A DNA stretch of 64,000 bases from Acidobacteriota bacterium (GCA_027459505.1 DAIDIE010000041.1:191252-255251), one strand, 5' to 3'. Positions 34,487 to 43,196 are shown, counted from the stretch's first letter. Translations and numbers: made by a program. The notes: generated by a model from the sequence alone, not told the origin.

Positions 34487-34492
34487 CCTGCA

Positions 34493-34531
34493 TCAAAAAA
34501 AATAAGGGACCAGCTCAGCTGGTCCCTTATT
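34493..34531 (-). terminator. Terminator after pdhB (may act in both directions)
   Basis: Two perfectly complementary 15-nt arms (34501-34515 and 34517-34531). On the minus strand a run of eight T (complement of the A-run at 34495-34502) follows. It lies between two convergent genes. Confidence 0.85.
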
Positions 34532-34550
34532 CGTAATCGCTTGCGACGCC

Positions 34551-35534
34551 TTATTGCGCCAGGCTTTGCTTCGCCTTGCCAACAATTTCATCCATCTGTG
34601 GTTTGCTGAGCTCTTCCAGATTGGCCGCGTAGGGAAGCGGCACTTCCTGCCCGGAAACCCGTTCCACTGGCGCCTCCAGATCCCAGAAGCCTTCCGCCAT
34701 CAGCCGGGCCACAATTTCCGCGCCTGGACCGTAGCTCTGCCAGGCATATTCAACCACCAGCGCATGGTTGGTCTTCTTGATTGACTCCAGAGCCGGTCTC
34801 ATGTCGAGCGGGCGGATGCTGCGCATATCGACAACTTCCGCCGAAACTCCGTCGTGTTCCAGTTCGCGCGCGGCCTGTAAGCATAAAGCGACGCTGGCGC
34901 CGTATCCAATCAAGGTGATATCGCTGCCTTCGCGCTTCACCTCAGCCTGATCCAGCGGCACGACGTAGTCGTCTTCGCCCACATCGCCTTGTTTGTTGTT
35001 CAACGGACCCGGCTCCAGAAATACCACCGGATCATCGGAGCGGATGGCCGCTTTCAGCATGCCCTTGGCGTCATACTGAGTCGATGGAGTCACCACACGC
35101 AGCCCCGGACAATGGGCGAACAAAGTAGTCAACTGCTGGCCGTGCTGTGCTGTTAGTCCTGGGTTCGGTCCCGGTCCTTCCGGGCCACGCAGCACCATCG
35201 GCACCGACAGGTGCCCCCCCGACATGTACCGCAGCTTGGCCATGTGATTGTAAATCTGGTCCATCGCGCGCAGCGAAAAGTCCATGCGCATCATTTCCAC
35301 AACTGGGCGGAATCCCAGTAGCGCCATGCCCACGCCCACCCCGACGAAGCTTTCCTCCGAAATTGGCGTGTCAATCACCCGGTCCTTGCCGAACTCCGCG
35401 TAGAGCCCGCGCGTGACGTAGTGAACGCCGTTGTACTTGCCAATCTCCTCACCCAGCAGCACAACTTTGTTGTCGCGCTTGAGCTCTTCGCGTAGCGCCA
35501 GGTTCAGCGCCTCGTGCATCGAAAGTTTCTTCAT
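34551..35534 (-). CDS. pdhB: Pyruvate dehydrogenase E1 component, beta subunit
   Basis: 327 aa from the ATG at 35534. Transketolase-type pyrimidine domain with GEEIGKYNGVHYVTRGL, the TPP-contacting Glu in PISEESFVGVGVGMAL, FAHCPGLRVVTPSTQYDAKG, and the C-terminal domain with EVVDMRSIRPLD. Together with the alpha subunit just upstream it decarboxylates pyruvate (or a related 2-oxo acid) and acetylates lipoyl-E2. The specific substrate cannot be fixed, because branched-chain 2-oxo acid enzymes look alike. E2 and E3 genes are not in the window. A terminator separates it from the alpha gene. Confidence 0.88.
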   Translation of the reverse strand: MKKLSMHEALNLALREELKRDNKVVLLGEEIGKYNGVHYVTRGLYAEFGKDRVIDTPISEESFVGVGVGMALLGFRPVVEMMRMDFSLRAMDQIYNHMAKLRYMSGGHLSVPMVLRGPEGPGPNPGLTAQHGQQLTTLFAHCPGLRVVTPSTQYDAKGMLKAAIRSDDPVVFLEPGPLNNKQGDVGEDDYVVPLDQAEVKREGSDITLIGYGASVALCLQAARELEHDGVSAEVVDMRSIRPLDMRPALESIKKTNHALVVEYAWQSYGPGAEIVARLMAEGFWDLEAPVERVSGQEVPLPYAANLEELSKPQMDEIVGKAKQSLAQ

Positions 35535-35600
35535 GATTCCTGGTCGGTTCCCTCCGGTGCGCAACGGCGCGGACCGGCAAATGTCTCAAGTGATAGCCAC

Positions 35601-35633
35601 AAAAAAAGACGTTCTCTAAAGCAGAACGTCTTT
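35601..35633 (-). terminator. Intra-operon terminator overlapping the pdhA stop
   Basis: AAAGACGTTCT (35605-35615) and AGAACGTCTTT (35623-35633) form an 11-bp stem; the loop contains the stop codon of pdhA, and the stem includes its last codons. On the minus strand seven T follow. Transcripts that pass it reach pdhB. Confidence 0.8.
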
Positions 35634-36617
35634 GGTCAAATCCGCCGGATTCGGCAACGGCGCCGCGGCGGCCTCTGCCACCTTGGCTTCGAGTTCGTGC
35701 AATACTTCGCTGCGCAGAGCTTCAATTTGTTTGCCGCTCATGACCTTCTCTGCGATTAGGTATTCCGTGAGCAGCTTGATGGGATCCCGGCCGTGCCACT
35801 TGGCCTCTTCTTCCACGCCACGATAGTTCGAGGCCTTGTCGTGAATCCCATGGCCTTGATAACGATACGTGAGCGCTTCGACAAAGTAGGGACGCTTGTT
35901 CTGGCGCATGTACTTGAAAATGCGCTCGGCGGCTTCGGCCACCGCAAACACATCCTGCCCGTCCACCTGCTCTGTTTTCACCCCATAGCCCTGTGCCCGG
36001 TCCACCAGTTGCGAAAGGCTCGAGTGCTCGTTGACCCGGGTACCCATGCTGTAGAGGTTGTTCACGCAGATGAAAAGCGTCGGAACGTTCCACAGGCTGG
36101 CCATGTTCATCGATTCGTGGAAAGTTCCGGTGTCCAGCGCACCGTCTCCAAAAAAGCAGACGCAGATACCGTCTTCAGGTTGGCGGCGCAGCGCCATACC
36201 CACTCCGGCCGCGATCGATAGGCCGCCGCCAACGATGCCGTCTCCGCCCAGGAAGTGGTGCTCGGCACTGTACATGTGCATGCTCCCACCCTTGCCGCCG
36301 GAAACTCCGCTGGCTCTACCGAACAGCTCCGCAAAAATCCTGCTTGGGTCAATCCCGACCAGCAAGCAGTGTCCGTGATCGCGGTAGTGGTCAACAATGT
36401 AATCGCGCTTCAGGTCCATCGCATTGATGAAACCGACGCCGACCGCTTCCTGTCCGGCATAGGAATGGTAATAGCCCCTGATGAGGCCGTTGCGGAACTC
36501 GCGCTCGCCGAGTTGCTCAAATTCACGGATCGTGAGCATCTGCCGCAAGTACTTCTGCAGCGTTTTAGCACTCAGGCTGGGGCGTCCGGAAAGACTGGGT
36601 TGTGACTGAACGCTCAT
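35616..36617 (-). CDS. pdhA: Pyruvate dehydrogenase E1 component, alpha subunit
   Basis: 333 aa from the ATG at 36617; a TTG eight codons further upstream also fits. TPP-dependent dehydrogenase: HSYAGQEAVGVGF, the GDGALDTGTFHESMNMASLW thiamine-diphosphate motif with NN about 30 residues later (VNNLYSMGT), and the flexible loop YRYQGHGIHDKAS. Binds TPP and pairs with the beta subunit to form the heterotetrameric E1. A palindrome upstream (36845-36856) may be an operator. No ribosome binding site is obvious. Confidence 0.88.
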   Translation of the reverse strand: MSVQSQPSLSGRPSLSAKTLQKYLRQMLTIREFEQLGEREFRNGLIRGYYHSYAGQEAVGVGFINAMDLKRDYIVDHYRDHGHCLLVGIDPSRIFAELFGRASGVSGGKGGSMHMYSAEHHFLGGDGIVGGGLSIAAGVGMALRRQPEDGICVCFFGDGALDTGTFHESMNMASLWNVPTLFICVNNLYSMGTRVNEHSSLSQLVDRAQGYGVKTEQVDGQDVFAVAEAAERIFKYMRQNKRPYFVEALTYRYQGHGIHDKASNYRGVEEEAKWHGRDPIKLLTEYLIAEKVMSGKQIEALRSEVLHELEAKVAEAAAAPLPNPADLTKDVLL

Positions 36618-36844
36618 AATCTGGTCGGAAACGGACAGCAACTATCGTTCAACTGGCGTTGAGCAGTATCGAGCAGGGAATTGGGACGATCAAAGTCCGG
36701 AAAACCTGCCACACGCACAGCGCCCCCCCATGTTCAGTTGATGCCTGCAGGCTGAGGTGCGCTACGGTTTACCGCTGTGGGGAATCGAAGCCTACACTTC
36801 ATTTTGCGGAGCTTGCACGGCTTAGGTCAACAACGAAATCCCAA

Positions 36845-36856
36845 CCGACCGGTCGG
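36845..36856. promoter_or_regulatory. Perfect 12-bp palindrome upstream of pdhA
   Basis: CCGACCGGTCGG, 228 bp upstream of the pdhA start and 39 bp from the end of manA. The sequence resembles operators of TetR-type repressors (a CCGACCGGTCGG core), but no regulator gene lies nearby. Such a short GC-rich palindrome may also occur by chance. Confidence 0.3.
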
Positions 36857-36894
36857 CAAGAGCCCGCCTCGTCGCTCGCTTCCCTGGGCTCGAC

Positions 36895-37881
36895 TTACCT
36901 CCGCTCCTTGCCTCCACGGCTCACCCACAACGCCGCCGTCTCGCCCTGTGCGCTCCAGCCCCCCGTGCCAGGTGGGAAAAGCACGGCATGGGCCTTGGGT
37001 ACCCTCATTTCGTTTCCGCTTACGTTTCGAAGCAGAACTTCACCCTGCAGAGGAACGAGCACGTGAAGCGCCGTGGATTCCAATTCGATCCCAGTTCTGA
37101 GTTGCAGCTTTTCAGTGCGAAAGTAGGGGCACTCCACCAGCAAACCCGACTCTTCCTTTGCAACACCGGTTTTGTGCTTGCCTCCCCCGGCTTCCACTCG
37201 CGCCACAGCCAGCCCGTGCTCCAGGTGCAACTCGCGCGGACGTCCCTGCGCGTCCAGCCGGCCGTAATCATCCAGCCTGAAGGTGTTGTCTGATTGCTGC
37301 TGCACTTCCGCCAGCACCATGTGCGGTCCAATCGCGTGGACTGTGCCCGCGGGCAGAAAGATCGTTTCTCCCGCTTCCACCGGAATCCAGTTCAGCAACT
37401 CCGCTCCGCGGCCGTGACGGCAAGCTTCCGCCAGCATTTCCTTTGTGGTCCCCGGTCGCAGGTTGACGCCCAGGCGAGCCTCCGGGCGCGCTTCGATGAC
37501 GTACCACATCTCTGTCTTGCCGCGCCCCAGTCCGTAGCGCGCTGCGTACTCGTCATCGGGGTGCACCTGAACCGAAAGGCGGTCGGCCGGAAAAAGAAAC
37601 TTGATCAGAAAAGGAAATGCCGCCGCCTCGCCCGGTTGCAACGCAATCTCTGGATGCTGCTGGCACACCTCCGCCAGGGTGCGTCCCAGCGCTGGCAGAC
37701 GGCACTGATCACCTGTTAGCCAGGACTCGCCAATGGGTTCACTCTCCACCGCGCGCTCCGGATAGTAGCTGCGCAGATCCCGGACGCCCCATATCCGTGG
37801 GCTGAAAATGGGTTCAATCAGAAAGGGCTGGCGGGGAAGATCCCCGCCAGCCCCAGGAGTACTGCCGCTGTACTTTGTCAT
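36895..37881 (-). CDS. manA: Class I mannose-6-phosphate isomerase
   Basis: 328 aa. The cupin-type PMI domain starts at about residue 20 (PIFSPRIWGVRDLRSYYP). Zinc-ligand motifs are visible: VQVHPDDEYA (His), KTEMWYVIEA (Glu) and FLPAGTVHAIG (His). It interconverts fructose-6-phosphate and mannose-6-phosphate for sugar nucleotide or LPS precursors. The first 19 residues are an extension encoded across a strong hairpin (37825-37853), and the ATG has no ribosome binding site; a later non-ATG start is possible. It follows the aminotransferase gene with a 9-bp gap. Confidence 0.88.
   Translation of the reverse strand: MTKYSGSTPGAGGDLPRQPFLIEPIFSPRIWGVRDLRSYYPERAVESEPIGESWLTGDQCRLPALGRTLAEVCQQHPEIALQPGEAAAFPFLIKFLFPADRLSVQVHPDDEYAARYGLGRGKTEMWYVIEARPEARLGVNLRPGTTKEMLAEACRHGRGAELLNWIPVEAGETIFLPAGTVHAIGPHMVLAEVQQQSDNTFRLDDYGRLDAQGRPRELHLEHGLAVARVEAGGGKHKTGVAKEESGLLVECPYFRTEKLQLRTGIELESTALHVLVPLQGEVLLRNVSGNEMRVPKAHAVLFPPGTGGWSAQGETAALWVSRGGKERR
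37825..37853 (-). repeat. 13-bp hairpin in the first codons of manA
   Basis: GGGCTGGCGGGGA (37825-37837) pairs perfectly with TCCCCGCCAGCCC (37841-37853) around a 3-nt loop. On the minus strand it lies 38 nt after the aminotransferase stop and is followed by TTTCTGATT. It may be a terminator for the upstream gene or an RNA switch around the manA start. Confidence 0.6.
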
Positions 37882-37890
37882 TTCAGGTGC

Positions 37891-39096
37891 TTAGGCGCGC
37901 AGCGTCTGCGCGAATTCGGCAAGGCGCCGCAGGCCGTTCTCAATATTTTTCATTGAGGTTGCATAGGAGAAGCGCAAGTGCTGTTCGGTGCCGAAAGCCT
38001 CGCCCGGAACTGTCACCAGCCCGGCCTTGTGAAGAAGTTGTTCTGAAAGTTCCATGGGGGTCTTGGGCCCTTTGCCTCCCAGCAGCCCGGAGACATTCGG
38101 GTAGGCATAAAATGCTCCCGCCGGCATCGTGCAGCTTACTCCCGGAATGGCCCGCAAACCTTCCACAATCACTTTCCGCCGCCGCGTGTATTCAGCCAGC
38201 ATCTCCCCCACTGGCTCCTGCGGCCCGGTAAGCGCCGCGATGGCCGCCTTCTGCACAATCGAGGTCGGGTTGGAAGTCGAGTGCGACTGCAGATTCAGCA
38301 TCTGCTTCACTACCGCTTTGGGCGCCAGTGCGTATCCCAGCCGCCAGCCGGTCATGGCATAGGTCTTCGAAAGGGAACCGGCAATGATCACCCAGTCCTT
38401 GGATTCCGGCTCGGATGCGACGCTGTAGGGAACGCCTTCATAGATGAACTTCGAGTAGCATTCGTCGCTCAGCAACCAGATGCCGCGCTGCCTGCAGATG
38501 TCCAGCAGATCCCGGAACAGTTGTGCGGAGAACACCGCGCCGCTCGGATTGCTGGGTGAGTTCAGCAGAATCATGCGGGTGCGCGCGGTCAGATGGCGGC
38601 TCACCATTTCGGTCGTCAGGGTGAACCCCTTGCTTTCGTCCGTACTCACCACCACTGGCGTGGCTCCCGCATACGTAATCATGTCCTTGAAGCTCACCCA
38701 ATACGGAGCGGGCAGTATGACCTCGTCGCCGTGATCAATGAGCGCGGAGATGGCGTTGAACAACGCATGTTTTCCTCCTACTGTCACCAGCACTTCATCC
38801 CGCGTATAGGTCGATTTGAAGTCCTGCGCATGCGTCTGCCGGATCGCGTCCTTGAGGGCGGCGATGCCGCCGGTCGGTGTGTACCGGGTGAAGTTCTGCT
38901 CCAATGCCGCCACCGCTGCCTTTTTGATGTGCTCAGGAGTGGCGAAATCCGGTTCGCCGGCGCCGAAGTCGATCAAATCCGCGCCTTCGCTGCGCAGCTT
39001 TTCCGCTTCAATCATCATCGCTGCGGTCGCCGACACGGAAATACGGGCCATGCGTTGAGCAAAGCCCGTGGGACGGGTGACAACTGGTGAGGCCAT
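37891..39096 (-). CDS. aspB: Aspartate-type aminotransferase (class I/II)
   Basis: 401 aa from the ATG at 39096; the longer reading frame is upstream noise. Fold-type I PLP enzyme of the aspartate aminotransferase I-gamma/Ib group: DFGAGEPDFATPEHIKKAA, TGGIAALKDAI, LNSPSNPSGAVFS, LSDECYSKFIYEG, and the PLP Lys in AGSLSKTYAMTGWRLGY. It transfers amino groups between aspartate (or prephenate) and 2-oxoglutarate. TACAAT lies 8 nt before the ATG. The mannose-6-phosphate isomerase gene follows after 9 bp. Confidence 0.9.
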   Translation of the reverse strand: MASPVVTRPTGFAQRMARISVSATAAMMIEAEKLRSEGADLIDFGAGEPDFATPEHIKKAAVAALEQNFTRYTPTGGIAALKDAIRQTHAQDFKSTYTRDEVLVTVGGKHALFNAISALIDHGDEVILPAPYWVSFKDMITYAGATPVVVSTDESKGFTLTTEMVSRHLTARTRMILLNSPSNPSGAVFSAQLFRDLLDICRQRGIWLLSDECYSKFIYEGVPYSVASEPESKDWVIIAGSLSKTYAMTGWRLGYALAPKAVVKQMLNLQSHSTSNPTSIVQKAAIAALTGPQEPVGEMLAEYTRRRKVIVEGLRAIPGVSCTMPAGAFYAYPNVSGLLGGKGPKTPMELSEQLLHKAGLVTVPGEAFGTEQHLRFSYATSMKNIENGLRRLAEFAQTLRA

Positions 39097-39104
39097 AAGT
39101 GAAT

Positions 39105-39110
39105 ATTGTA
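39105..39110 (-). promoter_or_regulatory. Candidate -10 box for near-leaderless aspB transcript
   Basis: TACAAT on the minus strand, 8 nt before the ATG at 39096. No clear -35 hexamer was found. Confidence 0.35.
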
Positions 39111-39217
39111 CCCCGCCGGAATGTGGCAGTCCGGCGCCGTCTGCGTCCATTTTTCGCTCCCTGCATCGGCGCTGTAATGCTTGTGCGGGATTATGATGAG
39201 TACGGACTCGCTCCCTT

Positions 39218-39724
39218 ATGCGCTTGGTCACTGCACTTTACCCGGGTTCGTTCGATCCCGTCACCAACGGTCATCTCGATCTTATCGAGCGTGGCAGCCG
39301 TCTGTTTGAGACGCTCATCGTGGCGGTGCTGCGCAACAGCGAGAAAGAGCCCTTCTTTTCTGTCGACGAACGCCTCGACATCCTTCGCCAAACCACTGCC
39401 CACTTGCCCAATGTGCGGGTCAGCGCCTTCGATGGCTTGTTGGTCGATTTCGCCGAGCAGAGTGGGGCGCAAGCTGTGCTCCGCGGTATCCGCGCCATCA
39501 GCGATTATGAATACGAGTTCCAGATGGCGCTGATGAATCGCCGTCTTGCTCCTCGGCTGGAAACTGTTTTCATGATGCCCGCCGAGGCCTATTCCTACGT
39601 CAGCTCGCGCCTTGTCAAGGAAGTCTTCCGGCTGGGGCGTTCCGTCGAAGGACTGGTCCCACCCTTGGTGGAAGAACGCTTGCGCGCCAAGCTCGGCGCC
39701 GCTCGCCGCGCCCCGGCTAAGTGA
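39218..39724 (+). CDS. coaD: Phosphopantetheine adenylyltransferase
   Basis: 168 aa with the nucleotidyltransferase signature ALYPGSFDPVTNGHLDLIER, then the RGIRAISDYEYEFQMALMNR substrate region and SSRLVKEV (ISSTxVRE-type motif). It makes dephospho-CoA from 4'-phosphopantetheine and ATP, the penultimate step of CoA synthesis. TATGAT at 39193-39198 is a possible -10 box. Divergent from aspB with 121 bp between starts. Length is normal for the family. Confidence 0.93.
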   Translation: MRLVTALYPGSFDPVTNGHLDLIERGSRLFETLIVAVLRNSEKEPFFSVDERLDILRQTTAHLPNVRVSAFDGLLVDFAEQSGAQAVLRGIRAISDYEYEFQMALMNRRLAPRLETVFMMPAEAYSYVSSRLVKEVFRLGRSVEGLVPPLVEERLRAKLGAARRAPAK

Positions 39725-39752
39725 TCGTGCTCAAACGCCTGGGTAGCTGCAC

Positions 39753-39782
39753 TTGACAGAGCTTCCGGCTCGCCAGTAAGAT
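39753..39782 (+). promoter_or_regulatory. Strong promoter of the Cus-type operon, leaderless
   Basis: TTGACA (39753-39758), an 18-bp spacer, and TAAGAT (39777-39782), only 6 nt before the ATG at 39789. The spacer contains a small GAGC-TTCCG-GCTC dyad. MerR-type metal-sensing promoters have long spacers of 19-20 bp with a dyad; this one is 18 bp, so that link is only suggestive. Confidence 0.65.
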
Positions 39783-39788
39783 CATCTC

Positions 39789-40160
39789 ATGAGGCTTCGC
39801 TCCGCAACCATGGTGCTGACCCTGTTGATCGGGGTTTATGCGCCCATGCTGCTTTGCGTGACGGCCTCGGCCAGCACACCTTCGGCTTCACCGGCTTCCA
39901 TGGCGTGCTGCGCGCATTCCTGCCAGCGCCAGGCGAGCGCCATGTCCACCATGGATTGCTGCCGGCAGGCTGGGCAGACCAACTCCCCGTTACGCTCTCT
40001 TCCTTCCAGCCGCACCCTCCAGCCGGCCTCGTGGGTATTCCTAAATGCCATCGCCGGGCCGCCGCTGACATCCCTAGACCTCAACAGTCTCGCTTCGCTG
40101 TTCCACTCCTGTCCGCCTCCTGCCTCTCCCGCACAAGCCGGCAGCGTCTTGCTGATCTAG
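39789..40160 (+). CDS. Small secreted Cys-rich protein of the copper efflux operon
   Basis: 123 aa. Sec signal peptide (TMVLTLLIGVYAPMLLCVTA) with MRLR ahead. The mature part has CCAHSC and DCC clusters with neighbouring Met, consistent with a small periplasmic metal-binding protein; the C-terminal half is low-complexity Pro/Ser/Leu-rich. It is the first gene of the RND operon and is expressed from the promoter above, probably as a leaderless message. An internal ATG at 39810 is possible but would shorten the signal peptide. Similar unnamed Cys-rich proteins occur upstream of many metal RND operons. Confidence 0.6.
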   Translation: MRLRSATMVLTLLIGVYAPMLLCVTASASTPSASPASMACCAHSCQRQASAMSTMDCCRQAGQTNSPLRSLPSSRTLQPASWVFLNAIAGPPLTSLDLNSLASLFHSCPPPASPAQAGSVLLI

Positions 40161-40243
40161 CACCAAACGCCAGCACCTGACTTTCTCTGTCATCTTCGTC
40201 TGAACCTGTCTGATCGCACACGGGTTCTGGCACAGGAGCTTGT

Positions 40244-41650
40244 ATGCGTTTTCGCTTGTTGGCCTTTCTGGCGATGGTTGCCGGCCCTTCCGTGATCGTC
40301 GCCGGCCTTTTCGTCATTGTTGCCGGTTTTTCTGTGCGGGGCTCCGCGCAGCGCCCCAGCTTGACTGCGGCCCTGTGGGATGGATACTCCCAGGGGCCTG
40401 AACATGCGACTCCACGGCAGCCATCCAGCCGACGGGTGCACAGGAAACTATCTCCCACCCCGCTCGCGGCCCTGTTGGCTCAGGCGCTCGCCTCCAATCT
40501 GGAGATTCGAGCGGCTGAGCATGCTTTTCTCGCGGCCCAGCAGCTCAAGCCACAGGTGAGCACCATGCCGCAGCCGCGCCTCATGTTGCGCGAGCAGAGT
40601 GTGGGCAATCCGTTGCCTCTGGGAGGCTACAACGACAGCATGTTTGCCTATGTTGGTGTTGGGGTGGCCCAGGAGTTTCCCTTTCCCGGTAAGCTGCGCG
40701 TTCGGGGAGAGATCGCGCAGGCACAGGCCGCGGTGACCCGCCAACAAATTCGCTCGATTCGTCGCTCCGTCCTCCGCCGCGTCGCCTTCGCCTATTTCCA
40801 GCTCGCCTACGCTAAGGGAATATTGGCCCTGCTCCAACAACAGCAAAGCCTTCTTCAGCAGGCTCACTCGGACGCTTTGTTGCGCTACCGCAACGGCGCC
40901 GGAAGTCAACCCGACGTGCTGGCCGCTCAGTTGCGGCAAACTGCCTTGCTGCAGCAGATGGAACGCCAGCGTGAGCAGGCTCAGTTGCAGCAAATCCAAC
41001 TCCGCTTGTTGTTGAACCGTCAACCGCACTCCGCCCCTGTTGTCCCTGAACCACTTCGGCTTGTCCGTGACGCATTACCGCCCGCTGCTGACTCTCCTCT
41101 GCTTGCTCAACAGCGTCAGCTTCTGCAAAAGCGCAAGCTGCAGCTTCGTTTGGCGCACAAGAGCTATGATCCGGATTTTTCCGCGCAGTACATGTACATG
41201 CGCTCCGCCAATCCCTTTCCGGACATGTATCAGCTCTCGGTCAGCGTGCGCATTCCATTTTTTTGGCGCCGCAAACAGGATGCTGAGGTAGCGCAGGCGG
41301 TGGAACGGGCCGCGGAACAACAGACAAATCTGGACGAGATGCGGATTGAATTACGCGCCGCAATTGCCAGCCAGGCGGCCGCCATGCGCACGGCGCGGTC
41401 CAATGCCGCTATTGCCTGTAACGCTTTGCTCCCCCAGGCCCAGGCCAGCCTGCGTTCCGCTCTGCTTGCTTACGGCAATGGTCAAGGCGTTTACGGCGAT
41501 GTGGTGCGTGCCAGCGATGACTTGCTGCGGGTGCAATCTGGACTGCTCAAGGAAGAGCTCAATGCTCGCCTCGCCCAAGCTCGCTTGCACGAACTGATCG
41601 GGGGTTTTTCAGGCGGTAAGCACCGCCATCGCCACGGAGACCAGCAATGA
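40244..41650 (+). CDS. Outer membrane efflux channel, CusC/CzcC-like
   Basis: 468 aa with AGGAG before the ATG. Signal peptide at the N-terminus (LLAFLAMVAGPSVIVAGLF); no lipobox was identified. The rest is TolC-type: long helical segments (LAALLAQALASNLEIRAAEH, LLQQAHSDALLRYRNGAGS) and beta stretches such as FSAQYMYMRSANPFP. It forms the trimeric exit duct of the RND pump. Its last 4 nt overlap the adaptor gene (ATGA). Genes are in the usual C-B-A order. Confidence 0.87.
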   Translation: MRFRLLAFLAMVAGPSVIVAGLFVIVAGFSVRGSAQRPSLTAALWDGYSQGPEHATPRQPSSRRVHRKLSPTPLAALLAQALASNLEIRAAEHAFLAAQQLKPQVSTMPQPRLMLREQSVGNPLPLGGYNDSMFAYVGVGVAQEFPFPGKLRVRGEIAQAQAAVTRQQIRSIRRSVLRRVAFAYFQLAYAKGILALLQQQQSLLQQAHSDALLRYRNGAGSQPDVLAAQLRQTALLQQMERQREQAQLQQIQLRLLLNRQPHSAPVVPEPLRLVRDALPPAADSPLLAQQRQLLQKRKLQLRLAHKSYDPDFSAQYMYMRSANPFPDMYQLSVSVRIPFFWRRKQDAEVAQAVERAAEQQTNLDEMRIELRAAIASQAAAMRTARSNAAIACNALLPQAQASLRSALLAYGNGQGVYGDVVRASDDLLRVQSGLLKEELNARLAQARLHELIGGFSGGKHRHRHGDQQ

Positions 41651-43182
41651 AAAAATCGGGTCAGGTATTGTGGTACGCCATTGTCAGTAATGCGCTTATC
41701 GTTGCGGCCGCGCTGTGGTGGGTGCACTCCAGTTCGCGTCGCGGGAAACCGTATTCACCGCCGGCCCCAGTCGCTGTTGGGCGGGCTGCGGTTTCCCCGG
41801 TTGCCGGCTCTCAGCCGGCGCAGCCGTTGGTTCCACTGCAGCTTTCGCCTCGCCGGCTGCAGAGCATTGGCGTCACGACCGGGGTGGTCACCCGTCAGAA
41901 CGTCGATCAGCCGCTCGTCACCACGGGCAACATCGCCGTGGATCAGGACATGACCAGCGCCGTTCAGGTGCGCTTCAGCGGGTGGTTGCGAACCGTTTGG
42001 GTGCGCGCGCCGTTCACCTTTGTTCATGCCGGACAGCCGCTGTGCACCATCTACAGCCCGCAATTGGTCAGTACCGAGCAGGAGTATCTTCTGGCCCGCC
42101 AAAACGCGCGCAAGTTGGCTGCCAGCACCGTGCCCGGCGTGGCCTCCGGCGCGGCATCCCTTCTCCAGGCGGCTCAGGATCGCCTGCGCCAATGGCTGGT
42201 GCCACCCGCCGAGATTGCGCGCTTGCGGCGCACCGGTCAACCCGCGTCGCAACTCACCATCGTTGCGCCACAAGCGGGTTTCATTACCCAAAGTTTGGCC
42301 CTGCCCAGCACTTATGTGCAACCGGGCTCGACCCTCTATAGCATCGCTCCTATCAACCCAGTGTGGGTCAACGCGCAGCTCTTTCAGGGGGACCTTGGTG
42401 TCCTGCGCCCCGGAGCCCGCGCCCAGGTGACCGTGGACGCATTGCCGGGTAAGGTTTTCCCGGCGCGCATTTTGGAAATCACCCCCGATATCCAACCGGC
42501 GACGCGAACCGCCGATGTACGACTGCTCGTCTCCAACCCCCGGCGGCTGCTTCAGCCGGGCATGTATGTGAATGTCAGCTTTCAGTCCCCATTGGGCCCA
42601 CAATTGCTGGTCCCGGCCTCTGCCGTGCTGCAGGGCGGAATGCGCAATATCGTATTTGTGGATCATGGGAGCGGCAATCTCGAACCACGGCAGGTGAGCC
42701 TTGCTGAGCATGTTGGCCGCTCCTTCGTTGTGCTCAGCGGCTTAAAAGCTGGCGAGCGCGTCGTCACCTCCGCCAACTTCCTCCTGGACGCCGAGAGTCA
42801 GTTGCAGGCGGCTGCCGGTTCCTACATGCCTCCGCCTCCGGGTGCCCCTCAACAGGACTCCACGCCTTCCGCAACCGTGAAATTTACCACCTTCCCCAAC
42901 CCTCCGCACAAAGGCGGCAACCAGTTGCGCGTCACCCTCCGCGATGCTCACAACGCTCCTGTTCCGGATGCCCAGGTGTCGGTGATTTTCTTTATGCCTG
43001 CCATGCCCGAGATGGGCATGTCCGCCATGCGAACCGTCGCTTCACTAACCTCTCAGTCGGCGGGATCCTACCTCGGATCGGTGCAGTTGCAAAGCGCCGG
43101 AAGCTGGCAGGTGACCGTGGTCGCTACCCGCGGCGGACAGACCATCGCCCGCAAAAAGCTCACCATCAATGCCGCACTGTAA
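41647..43182 (+). CDS. cusB: RND periplasmic adaptor, CusB-like, with Met-rich C-terminal domain
   Basis: 511 aa. A membrane anchor/signal (VLWYAIVSNALIVAAALWWV) is followed by the adaptor regions: the barrel-sandwich entry VRFSGWLRTVWVRAPFTFV, a coiled-coil region, YSIAPINPVWVNAQLFQGD and VTVDALPGKVFPARILEI. The last 110 residues form an additional domain with the Met cluster FFMPAMPEMGMSAMR, as in YtkA/FixH-like copper-associated proteins. It links the CusA pump to the outer membrane channel and probably receives Cu(I) or Ag(I). It is coupled to cusC by an ATGA overlap. Confidence 0.87.
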   Translation: MKKSGQVLWYAIVSNALIVAAALWWVHSSSRRGKPYSPPAPVAVGRAAVSPVAGSQPAQPLVPLQLSPRRLQSIGVTTGVVTRQNVDQPLVTTGNIAVDQDMTSAVQVRFSGWLRTVWVRAPFTFVHAGQPLCTIYSPQLVSTEQEYLLARQNARKLAASTVPGVASGAASLLQAAQDRLRQWLVPPAEIARLRRTGQPASQLTIVAPQAGFITQSLALPSTYVQPGSTLYSIAPINPVWVNAQLFQGDLGVLRPGARAQVTVDALPGKVFPARILEITPDIQPATRTADVRLLVSNPRRLLQPGMYVNVSFQSPLGPQLLVPASAVLQGGMRNIVFVDHGSGNLEPRQVSLAEHVGRSFVVLSGLKAGERVVTSANFLLDAESQLQAAAGSYMPPPPGAPQQDSTPSATVKFTTFPNPPHKGGNQLRVTLRDAHNAPVPDAQVSVIFFMPAMPEMGMSAMRTVASLTSQSAGSYLGSVQLQSAGSWQVTVVATRGGQTIARKKLTINAAL

Positions 43183-43196
43183 TCCGGGAGGCCATT

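Noticed and set aside
36770-36880. tRNA gene
   Set aside because: A T-arm-like GGCTTCGATTCCC on the minus strand does not pair with itself as a T stem, and no acceptor stem or anticodon arm fits around it.
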